A stretch of DNA of 64,000 bases from positions 620,001-684,000 of the forward strand of contig JAHYIO010000028.1 of NCBI GenBank assembly GCA_020543525.1, read 5' to 3'. This document shows positions 34,498 through 45,624 of this stretch, piece by piece; the stretch's first letter is position 1; each line of letters opens with the position of its first letter. The translations under genes were made by a program, and so were the position numbers. The notes beneath the pieces were generated by a model. That model was not told the DNA's origin and did not search any database. It worked only from the letters and a program-made list of their open reading frames with translations. The DNA comes from Coriolopsis trogii. Taxonomy: Eukaryota > Basidiomycota > Agaricomycetes > Polyporales > Polyporaceae.

Positions 34498-36525
34498 TCA
34501 TCCCAGATTCAGACTTTGCAAAATCGTCTTTTGACATACAGGACACTGCGTGCGGACGGCCAACTCTCTCCCGATACATCTGAATAGTCGTTAGCGGATG
34601 ATACACACCAGCTTCCTACTGAGGCAGCGCAAAGACTTACGTGTGGCAGAAAATGTGTCCGCAAGGCGCCGCGACTGGCGCAGCGCAAGTGTCCTTGAGG
34701 CATATACGGCAATGTAGACGAGAACGTGCTTGCGCGTCCGACGTCGTAGCATGGGCAGGCGTTGAGTCAACTCTAGTATATATTCAGAAGGGAGAACATA
34801 TTGTATGCCCGCAATGATACGCACTGGTGAATAACTTCCGCGAATGCATCTTCCTCCCAGTCAGACAGGTCGTATAGCGAGGACGGCGCAGGCGATACAG
34901 GTACTTCTCGCAGCGGGCTGGTGTCCTTATCGTCGTCCACTGGTGTGCCGCTATCCACGTCAAGCATTGCCTGGATATGAGCCATCCTCTCCGCGCCATA
35001 TCTTCGTGTCAAGATGTTGAAGAGGACTTCATCTGATATGTCTTCATCACAAACCACACGACCAGGTTTCTGATCTTCGCTGTCTCCGCTCAGAGTACTG
35101 CAGGGTGAAGACCGAGCACTCGTCAGTCTTATACCATGATACGGTGCACAGATCTCGTACGCGACATTCACTGCTCCTCCGTTCTCCGAGTGCGAAGATT
35201 GTGTACCGATACCAGAGAGTGCTGTGGAAAGCCCCGTGGGGCCTGATGCAAGATCGTGTCGCAGGTTAGAGACTTGGTCAATGATGCGCGCCACATGACG
35301 TGCGAGCGCCGTCTCAGCTTCCCTGAGGCCTTGTATTTCTTCCTGCAAGAAGTCGGCGGCGACAACGTTATGAACACTCCGCGTATTTCCTTCGCCCCCA
35401 CGGTCAGTCTGAACAGAGTTGTCAGGCGCACATGATCGTTCAGGCTGCTGCGCCACCTCAACCTTCAAGTCAGCTTTCGTGTTTCCAGCTGCTAAGGTCG
35501 ACAAACCGGCCGTAGAAGCTACTTCCTTTTTGGCACTCATGTGGCATCCTCCGAGAACAGTGTCTGGAGGTATAACACCGGGTTGAGGCCAATCTTCGGA
35601 CGTATTGAGCGACTGGTTTGTTCGACTTGTGGTCTCACCCGAAGGGATGTGCCTTGCAAACGCAGCACGACAAGCGGAGTAGAACTTGAAGATAAGGAGG
35701 TTAATAGACCAATGTGCGTTGCGCATGTGCTAAGATGTCACAGCGGGTCATAACACCGCTCAACCTTCGACTCAACCTTCGAGGACAAGACGTTGAACTC
35801 ACCTGTCCAAGCGTACCAAGACTTGTAAAGCACATGTCACATCTTTTCACTGGGCATACAACCTGCAGCTCCGTTGAGCCACAATGGATGCTTTGGAAAT
35901 GCTAGAATCACAGACTCAACACCTCAGCCATGACACCAGACAAACAGGAAGTAGCGAAAACGTACCTTCCCGAGACTATCAAGACTGTCGAACTTGACGC
36001 TACACATGGGGCACCGGCAACCAAAGTAGTACGCGTTCTTCTTTGTGAAGATGCTTGAGTCAGGGGTCATCGGGGCTGCCACTGCCGATGTTGATGTAGG
36101 GGAGAGCGGCGGCGGAGCTGCGCGTGCGTGTTGCTGACTGGCAATCGCAGCAGAGGGACTATAAGCTGCATACGCCGCACGACAAGCCGAGTAGAACTTG
36201 TCAGGTTCTGTCCTGACCAATGTGCCTCGGAGGCGACTGTATTGACCAGGGTGACTGTCTTCGTCGGAGTGATTATCTTCGTCGGAGTAACAGTCTTCGT
36301 CGGGGTGACTGTCTTCAGGGCGACTGTCTTCGGGGCGACTGTCTTCTTCAGGTCGGATGCTTTCGTCGGGGCGACTGCCTTCGTCGGAGTGACTATCTTC
36401 GCAGGAATGGGCGGGGCTGCCCATGTGTGCCTTTTCGCCTTCCCATGGTCTTGACATGCCGACGTCGACTTGAAGCCCTTCTTGCACTCGTAGCACGCGA
36501 ATACCTTCGTTTTTACGGGAGGCAT
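34498..36525 (-). CDS. C2H2/RING zinc-finger protein (family member C)
   Basis: ATG at 36525 starts MPPVKTKVFACYECKKGF and continues ACQDHGKAKRHTWAAP, a U1/JAZ-like finger. A Thr-Pro-Lys repeat tract follows (DNA repeat at 36249-36412). Next come FYSACRAAYAAYSPSA, a finger CRCPMCSVKFDSLDSLGK spliced to HFQSIHCGS, a second finger RCDMCFTSLGTLGQ, and then a second FYSACRAAFARHIPSG, so part of the gene seems duplicated internally. A coiled coil (EEIQGLREAETALARHVARI) and the block DEDISDEVLFNILTRRYGAE precede an acidic SLYDLSDWEEDAFAEVI. The RING exons are CRICLKDTCAAPVAAPCGHI plus FCHT and CIGRELAVRTQCPVCQK; stop at 34498-34500. The intron before the first FYSACR would be only about 41 bases, which is short. 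Confidence 0.72.
36249..36412. repeat. Degenerate tandem repeat inside gene C
   Basis: Imperfect repeats of about 24 bases built on GTCTTCGTCGGAGTGACT. On the coding strand they encode repeated TPTK/APK units; another minus frame reads repeated S-D-E-D-x-H. Such tracts change length easily. Confidence 0.6.
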
Positions 36526-37081
36526 CGAGGCTGACAAGTCTTGTCTCAGTTATGCGACAAAGCAGGGGAGGAGATGACGGTCCCCGTAGAGAGATAAACA
36601 GCCTGATATGCAAGCGTCCCTCTCACCTGTCCAATACCGCAGCACGCTGCTGTCTCATGCTTCTCGAAGCTCGAGTTGACGCTGCGGCTCCTCCATGATG
36701 TCCAATGAGTAGTCATGGATATACGAGGCGACTTTCAAGCGAGCCCCGAATAGCTGCGAGTAGGTAGAGGATGCGATACATATATCGATGGCCCATGAGT
36801 GTGACAGACAAACGGCAAGAGGGGGAGGCACTGTAAGCGCTGTCACTCTGCCGGCAGATGCCGAAGCTCTAGTACTGTACCCACACCCATTTCGATTTCG
36901 AGCTGGGGAGAACAGCAATCATTGAAGTACGTGCACCGGGGAGCAGTAAGTCAATACATAGTAATTGTGAAGACACTGTCATACATCTTATGATGGTACC
37001 TTTAAGTGTCCAACTCAGTGAGAGTGTGCAAACGAGACCCCGGGCCGCGGAATACAGCAAGCAGCGCGTCGCAGTACTACG
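36526..37081. other. Intergenic between genes C and D
   Basis: No gene recognised; contains the promoter of gene C. Confidence 0.35.
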
Positions 37082-38160
37082 TTACCCTCCCAGAGGTGAT
37101 ACATCCTCACGCTCGCTGAGACTCTGCAGTATCTCGTGTCGACAAATAGGACAGTGGGTGTGAACAGCCAACTCCTTCCCGATGCACCTGAATGATGTTA
37201 ATTGCCATATCCGAGGTCGTCATGGAGGAGTAACAAACTCACGCATGACAGAACACATGTCCGCAAGGCGTCACAACAGGCGCAATGCAGCTGTTTCTGA
37301 GACAAATGGGGCAGGGTGAATGAGGGAGTCCTTTAACGTTCACTGCCCTTGCATTCATACTGTCCTGCGACGAGTCAGGTCTAGTGGGATTTACGTGAGT
37401 ACATACTAGCAGGCAAAACGAGATCGTACGCACCGGTGCATAGCCTCGTCATATAAAGCATCCACCCAATCCGACAGCTCGTCAAATGCCAATGGCGCGA
37501 TGGGCGGTTCGGCGACCTTCGCATCACCAGTTGATAAGTTGTCCGGGGAGAGCAACTCCCGGATGTGAGCAGTCTTCACTGCACCGAATCGTTGTGCTAA
37601 GATTCGGAACAATTGTTCGTCACAGATGTGCTCATCGTGCTCTTCTGGAGCAGGGTCCCTGCCCTGTGCCCCACGCTCTGGCACGTCCCTGTAGTACGGT
37701 CTAAGTCAGCATCGCTCAATCCGAGCAACACAAGCCTTATCCTCATGTCCTCGCACACGCACCCGCCTACACCTGCTGTCTTCGAAGTAGTTGGTGAATC
37801 CACGGAGAGAGCCAGAGAATGAAGTCCTGGGAGAGACGACACATGGTTGACAATGAAAGTTGCATGGCTGACCAGTGCCACCTGCGCCCCTCTCAGACCC
37901 TTCAGCTCCTTCTGCAAGAGATCGAGGTCGCCGGTACTTGCGGTCGCAGTCATCGTGAGAGCCGCGTCATCGCAACCGGAAGAGCTAGCATCCGGGAGCG
38001 AAGTAGTTCTCGCCAAGGTTGTAAGAGCAACGCGGGGTTGCGGTGCTTTCCAAGTGTGTCTCTTCGCTTCTCCGTGGGACTTGCATCCAGCGTCATCGTA
38101 AAATGCCTTTCCGCATTGATGGCACAAAACGGTCCTCGGCAATTTCCTCACTTTGGGCAT
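37082..38160 (-). CDS. C2H2/RING zinc-finger protein (family member D)
   Basis: ATG at 38160 starts MPKVRKLPRTVLCHQCGKAF and DAGCKSHGEAKRHTWKAP, the same N-terminal finger as gene C. The coiled coil (LQKELKGLRGAQVALVSHAT) and the conserved block HICDEQLFRILAQRFGAVKT follow, then FDELSDWVDALYDEAMHR. The RING is CPICLRNSCIAPVVTPCGHV plus FCHA joined to CIGKELAVHTHCPICRHE; the Ala codon is completed across the splice. It ends LSEREDVSPLGG with a stop at 37082-37084. Compared with gene C it lacks the middle fingers and Thr-Pro-Lys tract, so it is the simplest full-length member and a good guide for family architecture. Confidence 0.78.
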
Positions 38161-38634
38161 GGTGATCGCTGAAGATGCTGTTGGAAGAGTGTGAGCCTTA
38201 TGGCAGGGGAGGTTGGGGACTCGCAGGTATGCATATCGCTGTATAAATACCTGGATCTGAGGCTCAATGTGAACTGCCGCAGCATGCGAACGCTGCAGCA
38301 TCTAGTAACCCTGCTTCGCGACGTCAACGCAGCACCCACTGTGATTTGGGGTGGCGCGAGAATGATGGGCACATGTGTTCGCTACACTACTCACAACTAT
38401 CCATGAGTCAAGACTAATCAGCTACCGAGACCAGAGACAGGTTGATATCACGTACAGGAAATACAGCCGCGTCCGTCTCTCCCTTCGAAACATGTCCGCC
38501 CCGAGTCCTATGCGCTCAAAAAATCCACGACCATCCGCCTCTGGACCTTCCCTGGTTCACCCGAGATGCGCACATCACAAGGAACTTGAAGCATAGGATA
38601 TCCGGCCGTCCACACCCTCCTGTCTCTCTTGCTG
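38161..38634. other. Intergenic, promoter of gene D and 3' side of the next gene
   Basis: No coding signal. Separates the zinc-finger array from the membrane-protein copies. Confidence 0.35.
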
Positions 38635-39792
38635 CTATCGTAGTCGTTCGAGTTCCTTGCGCAGAGCAGCCATCCGCATCTCCACTGGAATCGCTGACCT
38701 CGGGACACCGCTCCGGTCATAGAGGTATCCCGAGCCATCCATTGAGCTCGATACCAATGACTCTATGCGCGTGCGAGGAACGACGTCCCGCGCCTGGCGC
38801 ATGTTGCCGAATGCCTTCGCTCCTTGTGGTGCGCCCCTGATAGCTTCATCGAACGTAGGAGGAGGATGAGGATCGCGACCTGTATGCACTGGCAAGCGAG
38901 CAGCGCCGATTCGTGCTCCGTCCTGGGATGGCGGGATGACACTGGCACCCTCAACGTACCCTGAGGACTGCAGGGTTGTCCTAGGGGATGTCCACGTGAT
39001 GCAACATATACGAGTTTGTGCGTTCCAACCTCGCTTGCGTAGCACGAGGAACCACAGGGCGACGATGACGACAAGGGAAAGGAGACCTCCGATCACCCCG
39101 CCGACTATACGTACGAGCGAGCTTGACTTCTGTAAAAGCATGAGAATCACTGACGGCAAGAAATAGAACTCGTGGAATATACTCGCCTGCCAACCAGTCG
39201 TACTGCTAGGAGAGGATGGTGCTTGCGGCTGTTCGTCTTCAACGACAGTGTAGACGACGTAGTCGAACAGTATCAAACTAGACTGCGAGGTATCCTTCAC
39301 AGCTGACATGATGAGGACATGCGGCTTATCCTCCAGGGTACTGTTCGAATACACGAGTACGTTGTATTCAGGGCTCGAGTTGTTCTTGGCTGTATGCGTG
39401 AAGTTCGCAATCGAGACGGCGCCATCCAGGGTGAAAGTGAGTTTCGTGAGAGCGGCCCCGCGAGGCTCGTCCGCGAGATCGGTCCCCGCCAGAGCGTTGT
39501 ACACATAGACGGCCGTCCCGTTGAACCGAACTGTAACGGAGTGAATTGTATCGCTTGGATACTGAGTAGTGTCGTGCCATGTGCCATCAAAGCATTTACT
39601 GACGTCGAGCTTGGCCTTGCATTGTGGACATGAAATGCCTTGGGACCAAATATCTGGTGGATAGTACTCGGGCAGTGAGCCGGTGATCGCGTCTCCGAGT
39701 TCGTCATCGATTGTGCGGTTTGTGAGGCGAGCAGCAGAGAGTTGGAGGATGTTGACAAGGAGAGAGGAGAGGACCCATCGGGTGCAAAGCAT
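38635..39792 (-). CDS. Single-pass membrane protein, NRTIDD family copy 2
   Basis: ATG at 39792 with signal peptide MLCTRWVLSSLLVNILQLSA. The ectodomain carries LTNRTIDDELGDAITGSLPE, GISCPQCKAKLDVSKCFDGT, FNGTAVYVYNAL, LTFTLDGAVS and LILFDYVVYTV, matching copy 1 block by block, including the two CxxC cysteines. A transmembrane helix (IVGGVIGGLLSLVVIVALWF) is followed by a basic segment. The cytoplasmic end repeats the copy 1 tail almost exactly: GSGYLYDRSGVPRSAIPVEM then AALRKELERLR and stop. As in copy 1, an intron before the membrane helix is plausible and frame-neutral. Shared ectodomain and tail with a variable middle point to one functional family. Confidence 0.8.
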   Translation of the reverse strand: MLCTRWVLSSLLVNILQLSAARLTNRTIDDELGDAITGSLPEYYPPDIWSQGISCPQCKAKLDVSKCFDGTWHDTTQYPSDTIHSVTVRFNGTAVYVYNALAGTDLADEPRGAALTKLTFTLDGAVSIANFTHTAKNNSSPEYNVLVYSNSTLEDKPHVLIMSAVKDTSQSSLILFDYVVYTVVEDEQPQAPSSPSSTTGWQASIFHEFYFLPSVILMLLQKSSSLVRIVGGVIGGLLSLVVIVALWFLVLRKRGWNAQTRICCITWTSPRTTLQSSGYVEGASVIPPSQDGARIGAARLPVHTGRDPHPPPTFDEAIRGAPQGAKAFGNMRQARDVVPRTRIESLVSSSMDGSGYLYDRSGVPRSAIPVEMRMAALRKELERLR

Positions 39793-40480
39793 CTCGCAGA
39801 TCAGAACGCGGGGACAGTAATATGACCGATATGACCAAGGTGAGGGATTCAGGAGACACTGGCACACAGAGAGACGCATTATGACTTTTTCTTCTCATCG
39901 GACCATGGTCAATTTAGGTCCAGTCATGCTCATCCGGACGCTGTGCTGGCTATACACAGGAAGGAACGTAAATAGCTACATCGGCATGCTCGGCCTGACC
40001 ATCAAGAACACTCACGGTTTGTTGACAAGCGTTCTGGTGTGGTATGGGACGACTGTAAGCCACCACGCTGCCAGGCGGTGTCTTCCTCGTGGATATCCCT
40101 GCCAGCGAGTTGATGTTCCGACTGAGCAAGGCGGTTTCAGATGGGTCAAAGTGAACACAGCACTACAATTGCGAACGGACGTGCTTCTTCCCCCGCCGCG
40201 GTATTGTCGGAACTCGTGCGAGTTGGCAACTCACATACTTCCGTTCGCATTATGGCGCATACTGAGCCACCAAAGGTATAGATTATGGGGTTAAGCAGCA
40301 ACCGCACAGGCAACGAGTGTGTCCTAGTACTAATCCGATCAGCGACTGTGGCAGATACAGGGAGGGAACGGAACTTGCATCGTTCCACCAGCGCCTTGCT
40401 CTGTGGCCATGGAAATCGCACCCTTCCCTTCTTATGAAGGCGCCCTCGAAGTCGTCCCGCCAGACTGTCCCCGCTACATC
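39793..40480. other. Intergenic between membrane-protein copies 2 and 3
   Basis: Nothing recognised; short frames on both strands only. Confidence 0.35.
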
Positions 40481-41853
40481 TCAATGCTTCACTCGCGGAA
40501 ATGCTTCCGCCATGAGCCTCTGCTCGTGCTCCAGGTCCTGTTTCAGTCGCTTGACTCTGTCGGCCAATGCGGCCAACGACGCCGGCTCGTGTGCCAGAGG
40601 TGCCACGGCGGCTGCCTCGCGACTCTTCTCCCCTCTGATATCGCGCATACTCGCCTCGAGCGACTCAATCTCGCGGACCAGGTCGGCTATACGATGCATA
40701 TGTTCGGTCGTTGCGACAGAAACAGGAGGCCCCGGGACGTCAGCGCGATGTCGTGGTGGAACCGAGAAAGGGCTGGGTCTCCATTTGGTGGATATACGAG
40801 GGGACGGAGTGGGCGCGTTCCTCTCGAATACGAGGGGCTCTGTTAGGTGCGAAGACCTCAAGTCGTCGGTGGGAAGATAGGATGACACAACGGCTGATGG
40901 AGTAAGAGGCGTTGTGGGTAGTGAAAGGAGGGATGAGCGCGCGTCTGTCTGTATCACATTCAGGCTCGAGCTCGAAAATGAGGGACGTCGCTCCATATGC
41001 GAGTCCCGCACCTGAGGCAGGGGAGTACATCGCCTCCGTCGGCGAAGGACATATGCTCCTATCGCCAGCGTGACTAGTGCGCTGACTATCCCGACGATTG
41101 CTCCGACAACTGCTCCGGTAAGTGTAAATCGTCCGGATTGCGTAGAAGGCATCACAGACATTGCGGCAGTGGGAGATGAGGAGACAGTCGACTCTGGACG
41201 ATTTTCGCTGCTTGTCTGTTGTAAAATCTGACGTCAGACAATCTGGATTTCGGACGGGACTAGAGGAGCATACTGCATACCATAATATCAGCGTCCATGC
41301 CCGTGGTGTATATGATATAGTCAAAGAGCACGAGCGATTGATCCGACCCTCCAGAGTGTATGGAGAGTGTGTGTTCCGTAAACGGCAGATCGCTCCGCGA
41401 GTACACTGGCACATGATACTGAAGCTGTGGTTCCGATGCGTTCGAATAGTGGACGAAGTCATCCGAGTGATCTCCATCGAGAATGAACGTCAAGTTGGTG
41501 AACATGGCTGTTTCCGTCCCGTTGCTGGCGAGCATATTGAAGACATAGACTGCAGTCCCAGTGAAATTCATCCTGACGATGAGTTCTTCAGTTTGTCCTG
41601 GGATGTGTGTCGCATCATGCCAGGTTCCATCGAACGCCTGATCGCGATCCACCAGCGGTCGGATGTTGCATGTTGGACATGTCGAGCCTTGAGACCATCT
41701 GCCTGGCGGAAGATACTCAGGCTTTTGGCCAGTCAAACTATCGCCAAACTCATCGTCAATAGTCCGATTGACTACGACAGACCAGCATAGAGAGGAATGT
41801 AGGATGATTAATACGGCGCGTAACTGAAAAGCTGCAAGAGCCATGGACCTCAT
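40481..41853 (-). CDS. Single-pass membrane protein, NRTIDD family copy 3
   Basis: ATG at 41853 (MRSMALAAFQLRAVLIILHS), signal peptide, then VVNRTIDDEFGDSLTGQKPE, GSTCPTCNIRP, FDGTWHDATHIPG, FTGTAVYVFNML, LTFILDGD and LVLFDYIIYTTG. An intron (GTATGC...CAG) after ADIM is needed and joins to TSSENRPEST in frame. The transmembrane helix is TGAVVGAIVGIVSALVTLAI with RRRRR after it. The tail differs from copies 1 and 2: it lacks the GSGYLYD segment and ends in a longer coiled coil (LADRVKRLKQDLEHEQRLMA). Adjacent to copy 2 on the same strand, so it is a tandem duplicate that diverged in its cytoplasmic half. Confidence 0.8.
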
Positions 41854-42953
41854 AGGGAGTGGGCCAGGAACGGCGGCGGCGGGACGAGGGGGAGACGATG
41901 GCAAACAGCACGGCGAAAACTGACCTATGTAGTATGCGCAGCCTCAGTGCATCATCTTGCCACACGATCGCATCCGTCGAAGTGTGCACCTGTCAAAGTT
42001 TGTTAAGAACGTGGATTGCTCAAACTCGTACAGAACTCTGTTCGTACCTCACGGTGTAGAGCTTGATCCACTTTCTTCGGCACACCGAAGTCAGCGACAA
42101 GCGCGGCCCCGGGATGACCAGTGCGGCAGGCGCGAACTGCTACACAGTCACCGCCGGTCGCGTCGACCCCATGCGTCGACTGTGACGAGTTTTCTCGCTG
42201 GGAGTCGGAAAGAAAGGAGTTCCGAGAGGTGGACAGTACGTCTTGAGTCGAGACATGATGGATGGTGATGGGACCGTGTGTCAAGTTTGCTCGTTTCAGG
42301 CGCCTTGCATTCAATGCCAGATGTTAATTTTACGGTGCACCGCTTCGAGTCGGGACGAGACCACATGCGCGTCGCATGCCAGCCATGTCCACATTCAGAT
42401 ATTTGCATCTCTTCTGCGACCCATGGAGTAGGCCAGCATCATTGCAAGACTACATAGTGCAGTGCAAAGTATGCAGTACTACTCATCGAGTCCTCACTGT
42501 CCATAGACAATGACAAAGAGTGACTGCCCACATCACTCATCCTGGAAGCAGTGTCGAGAGTGGCAGTTGTTTGTGTGACGCCGCAGAACTTGTTGGTTGC
42601 GACGACATCCCCGATGGTCGTCTCGAAGTCGGCGCTCAGGGTGGCTAGGAATCAACGGTCACACTGGTATAGTGGATATCCAAGTCGCCGTCTAAACCTC
42701 GCAAAGCCACAGCATACTGTGCAAGATACCCCACTCCAACACATGACCCTCTGCGTGTTCTCACAAGCAGAAGCGTCGGGTGCAGTCTCCTCCGCTTGTT
42801 GTGGATATCCATCTGGTGCAGAGTCGGACACTACTGCGTTCCAGGCTCGACTGGCACTCTCTCCTCTCCCCACCCCTTCCTGACACATTCGGACTCCCGG
42901 CTACGACACCTGAAACGGTATCGGTCAGCGTGGACGCTTCTTTGTCTCAAGCT
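41854..42953. other. Intergenic, one unexplained open segment
   Basis: Mostly featureless. A minus-strand open segment at about 42060-42200 (GGDCVAVRACRTGHPGAALV) looks protein-like but has no start, partner exon or recognised family. Confidence 0.35.
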
Positions 42954-44011
42954 TCAACAAGATGTGGGTTCGATGTCAATGTTCAAGTTCCCTTGCTGTA
43001 CATGTGCGTCAGCATCATGATATTCAGAATACATCTCTGCCGAGGTTGGAAACCCAGCATGGACTCACGAAGGTGGAAAGCTGGCTCCTCGCTGTAGCGG
43101 CGATGTCGAGTGCATTCGTTCCGACAGCCTCGCACGCCTCCTGCGGTCGTATATTCTACTCGGGTAACGAGCGCACATTCACACTGTCAACGCCGGCGCT
43201 GATAGCGACAGACAACAAGCACGTACCCCACCAAACTGCGGGATCTTGCAGAAGTTCGCTGGGTGAGTCGCGGGACACCTATCGTAAGTACAGTCAGAAG
43301 ATGGATGCAGTCATTGTGGTGGTGGGCTCACGCGTCAACGATCTTCACTTCAATGGTCCTCCCAGAGCATGCGCCCGTTGTTTCGCCGTCGAGCGAGCCA
43401 ATGCATCTCACATTGAAGCACTGTATCATTGCGCGGTGGCAGTACGAGTGGCGAGATAACATTAAGAGTAGTGAACGAGCCGGTGAACCACCGTGACGCA
43501 AAAAAAATCAGGAAACAACCATCGTACCGTCCCGCAGAGTTCCTCATCTGGACATGCAGCTATCCCAAGAATAGATCAATATCACATCCAGAAGCAGCTC
43601 AGTGTGGAATCCAGACTCACGTCCGACGCAGTCGACACACGAGCCCCTGCCGTTGCACTTGCGCGCGTCCATCGTTCCTTGACATCTCGCGCCTTTCCAG
43701 AGCGGGGAGAGGTCGCTTATTGCGGCCGCGAAGATTCCACCACCTTGACTATTCGATGGCCCGAACCCTGTCAAACGGGTCTCGGTCAATCCGGATCGTG
43801 GCGACGGGCATGAGTCTTCTGTGAGCAACCAACCTGCGCATGCAACGTTCGACTGGGTGCCAAACTAGACACGAACTTCCATATTGGCTATATACGAGGT
43901 GGAGGATTAGGGACAGAGACGTACATCGTTGAACGTCGTCACGCCAGAAACGGCAAAGACCACGTCGATTTGGTTGAATGCTAGAGCAACGATTGCGAGA
44001 TACTTGTACAT
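42954..44011 (-). CDS. Secreted expansin-like / RlpA-like double-psi beta-barrel protein
   Basis: Reconstructed from six exons on the minus strand. ATG at 44011 gives signal peptide MYKYLAIVALAFNQIDVVFA. Exon 2 reads SNVACAGWLLTEDSCPSP and GGGIFAAAISDLSPLWKGAR, then KCNGRGSCVDC. Exon 3 has CFNVRCIGS and CSGRTIEVKIVDA, exon 4 CPATHPANFCKIPQFGG, exon 5 CEAVGTNALDIAATARSQL, and the last QGNLNIDIEPTSC with a stop at 42954-42956. The order GG-F-A-x-SD-SP, C-SGRTIEVKIVD, CPA and N-A-L-DIA is that of the DPBB fold in fungal expansin-like proteins, thought to loosen polysaccharides without hydrolysis. The exon 2/3 border is uncertain because phases do not agree with the nicest donor. Confidence 0.72.
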
Positions 44012-44590
44012 CTTTTGCTCGAGATCTCTTAAGAGGAGTGCTATTTAATATACATCGCTTGCGATTGCTGGCGCTTTTATATGCCTCAGATTATGCTTCA
44101 TGTAATGCCGACCTGGCAGCATATATTAACGGGTGTAGTTGCGTATGACCCTCTGAGCGCGCGTCATGGGGATGCGGGTGTGGGAGGCAGATACCATGGC
44201 CTATTCACCGGCCGATTGAAGGAGTTCCCGCGACGAAGATAGATGGGTAAAGACTCGTCGCATGAGCAAGGCAATGAAGACTAACTTACAAAGAAGTCCC
44301 ACTCTACCCCAGAGTCCCGAGGCTTCGATGGACAGACAAGCCAGGAACGGGTGCGGTTTGAATGTCAAATGCTCTGTCATCCGGGGGTACAATGTCCAGT
44401 GTGCTGGTGTGCAACCGCGTACGGGCATGTGGCCAAGAGGACCCGGGAAGCAAGATAACAATTGCGATTATATGCAGGATGTCTCTAGCAGCTATGATTA
44501 CAATGCTGAACGCAAGTCAGCAGATACCCAACACAGTGCAGCAGAGCGTCACGACGCACCAGAGTGGTATATAATATGACCGAACCTCCC
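44012..44590. other. Intergenic, nothing recognised
   Basis: Upstream of the expansin-like gene and downstream of the next minus-strand gene. No supported features. Confidence 0.35.
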
Positions 44591-45309
44591 TCAACTAGCC
44601 CAACCAGGCGGAACACTCCTGACCAACCCTATTCGGGCGGCAAGCTGGCGTGCCTGCATCGCTTGTAGACGTTTTGACCTTGCGAGAAGGACAGCAATGG
44701 CGATGATGCTGAGGAAGACGTTGCAGGCGAAGAACTCGTAGAAATCGGCCCGCTCGCGCTCCACTATTCGTCCGCAGGACTCCCAGGCAGGTATCTCACC
44801 CTTGGGCGACTGGGTAGGGGAGTGTGTGTGTGGTGCTGCAGCTTCAGATTCGCTAGGAGACGGGATGGAGGAAGCAGGTACGCAGTGCACGAGGCGACGA
44901 TTGCCAAACGGTTGACAAAATGGTTCGTGAAGCTGGGGCAGTATTGGGTTTGACAGCGCGGAAAATAAGACAACACACGTACTGCATCATCTGGACAAGG
45001 CTCGCACGTCCCAAACGGCAGGCAGACCAAGTCCGTCCCATTCCATCCATGACTTCCATGCGTAGGGCTGGTCGAGAGCTGACCACACACACAGCGTGCG
45101 CAGAGTAAGACCCATAAGAACCTAGAACATGATGAGCTGCATGTAAAGTGAGGTGTTGAGAGACATCCGCACCATAACGATAGATGCTGCTTCATGCTAC
45201 ATGACACGATGAGGAGGAGGAAGAGGACAGTGATGCAGGCTGAGGTGGAGAGCTCCCACTGCGCGCGGTCCGAGCCATCTGGCGCCCGCCACCACTCGCA
45301 ATTGTTCAT
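44591..45309 (-). CDS. Conserved fungal membrane protein with CLPFGTCEPCP motif
   Basis: ATG at 45309 reads MNNCEWWRAPDGSDRAQWEL followed by a hydrophobic helix (CITVLFLLLIVSC). After an intron with a large gap the lumenal part contains LVCLPFGTCEPCPDDA, spliced to LHEPFCQPFGNRRLVHC. A Ser/Pro linker, then GEIPAWESCGRIVERERADF, leads to a C-terminal membrane helix (FFACNVFLSIIAIAVLLA) and a basic end (ARIGLVRSVPPGWAS). Cysteine spacing and the second helix look conserved; I believe related proteins occur across fungi, but I cannot name a characterised homologue. Two-pass topology and a secretory-pathway location are inferences. Confidence 0.72.
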
Positions 45310-45624
45310 GATAGGTCACAATGCCCACCCAGCTTCCATGAAAGGCAATAGCTGTGACTATTGTACTTGAATTAACCTCAGAGAAGAAATGAGATGGTGA
45401 AGACAGCACGACAATCATCGATGTGTATGGTATACACAGGTTCTCGTCACAACCAAGTGCTATCAATCTATTCACGCGCATACCATATACATTGTTCCCG
45501 ACGGTCCAGAAGAAGTTATGATTAGTGATTGAACGTGGATTAGAATACGCAGAGTACATATGCACAGAATATCCACCAAACAGCAACTATGACCTCGAGA
45601 ACACGTCCAGAGCACTCGCTTGCC
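45310..45624. other. Intergenic, nothing recognised
   Basis: Short AT-richer stretch between the HIR1 3' end and the membrane-protein start. Confidence 0.35.
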
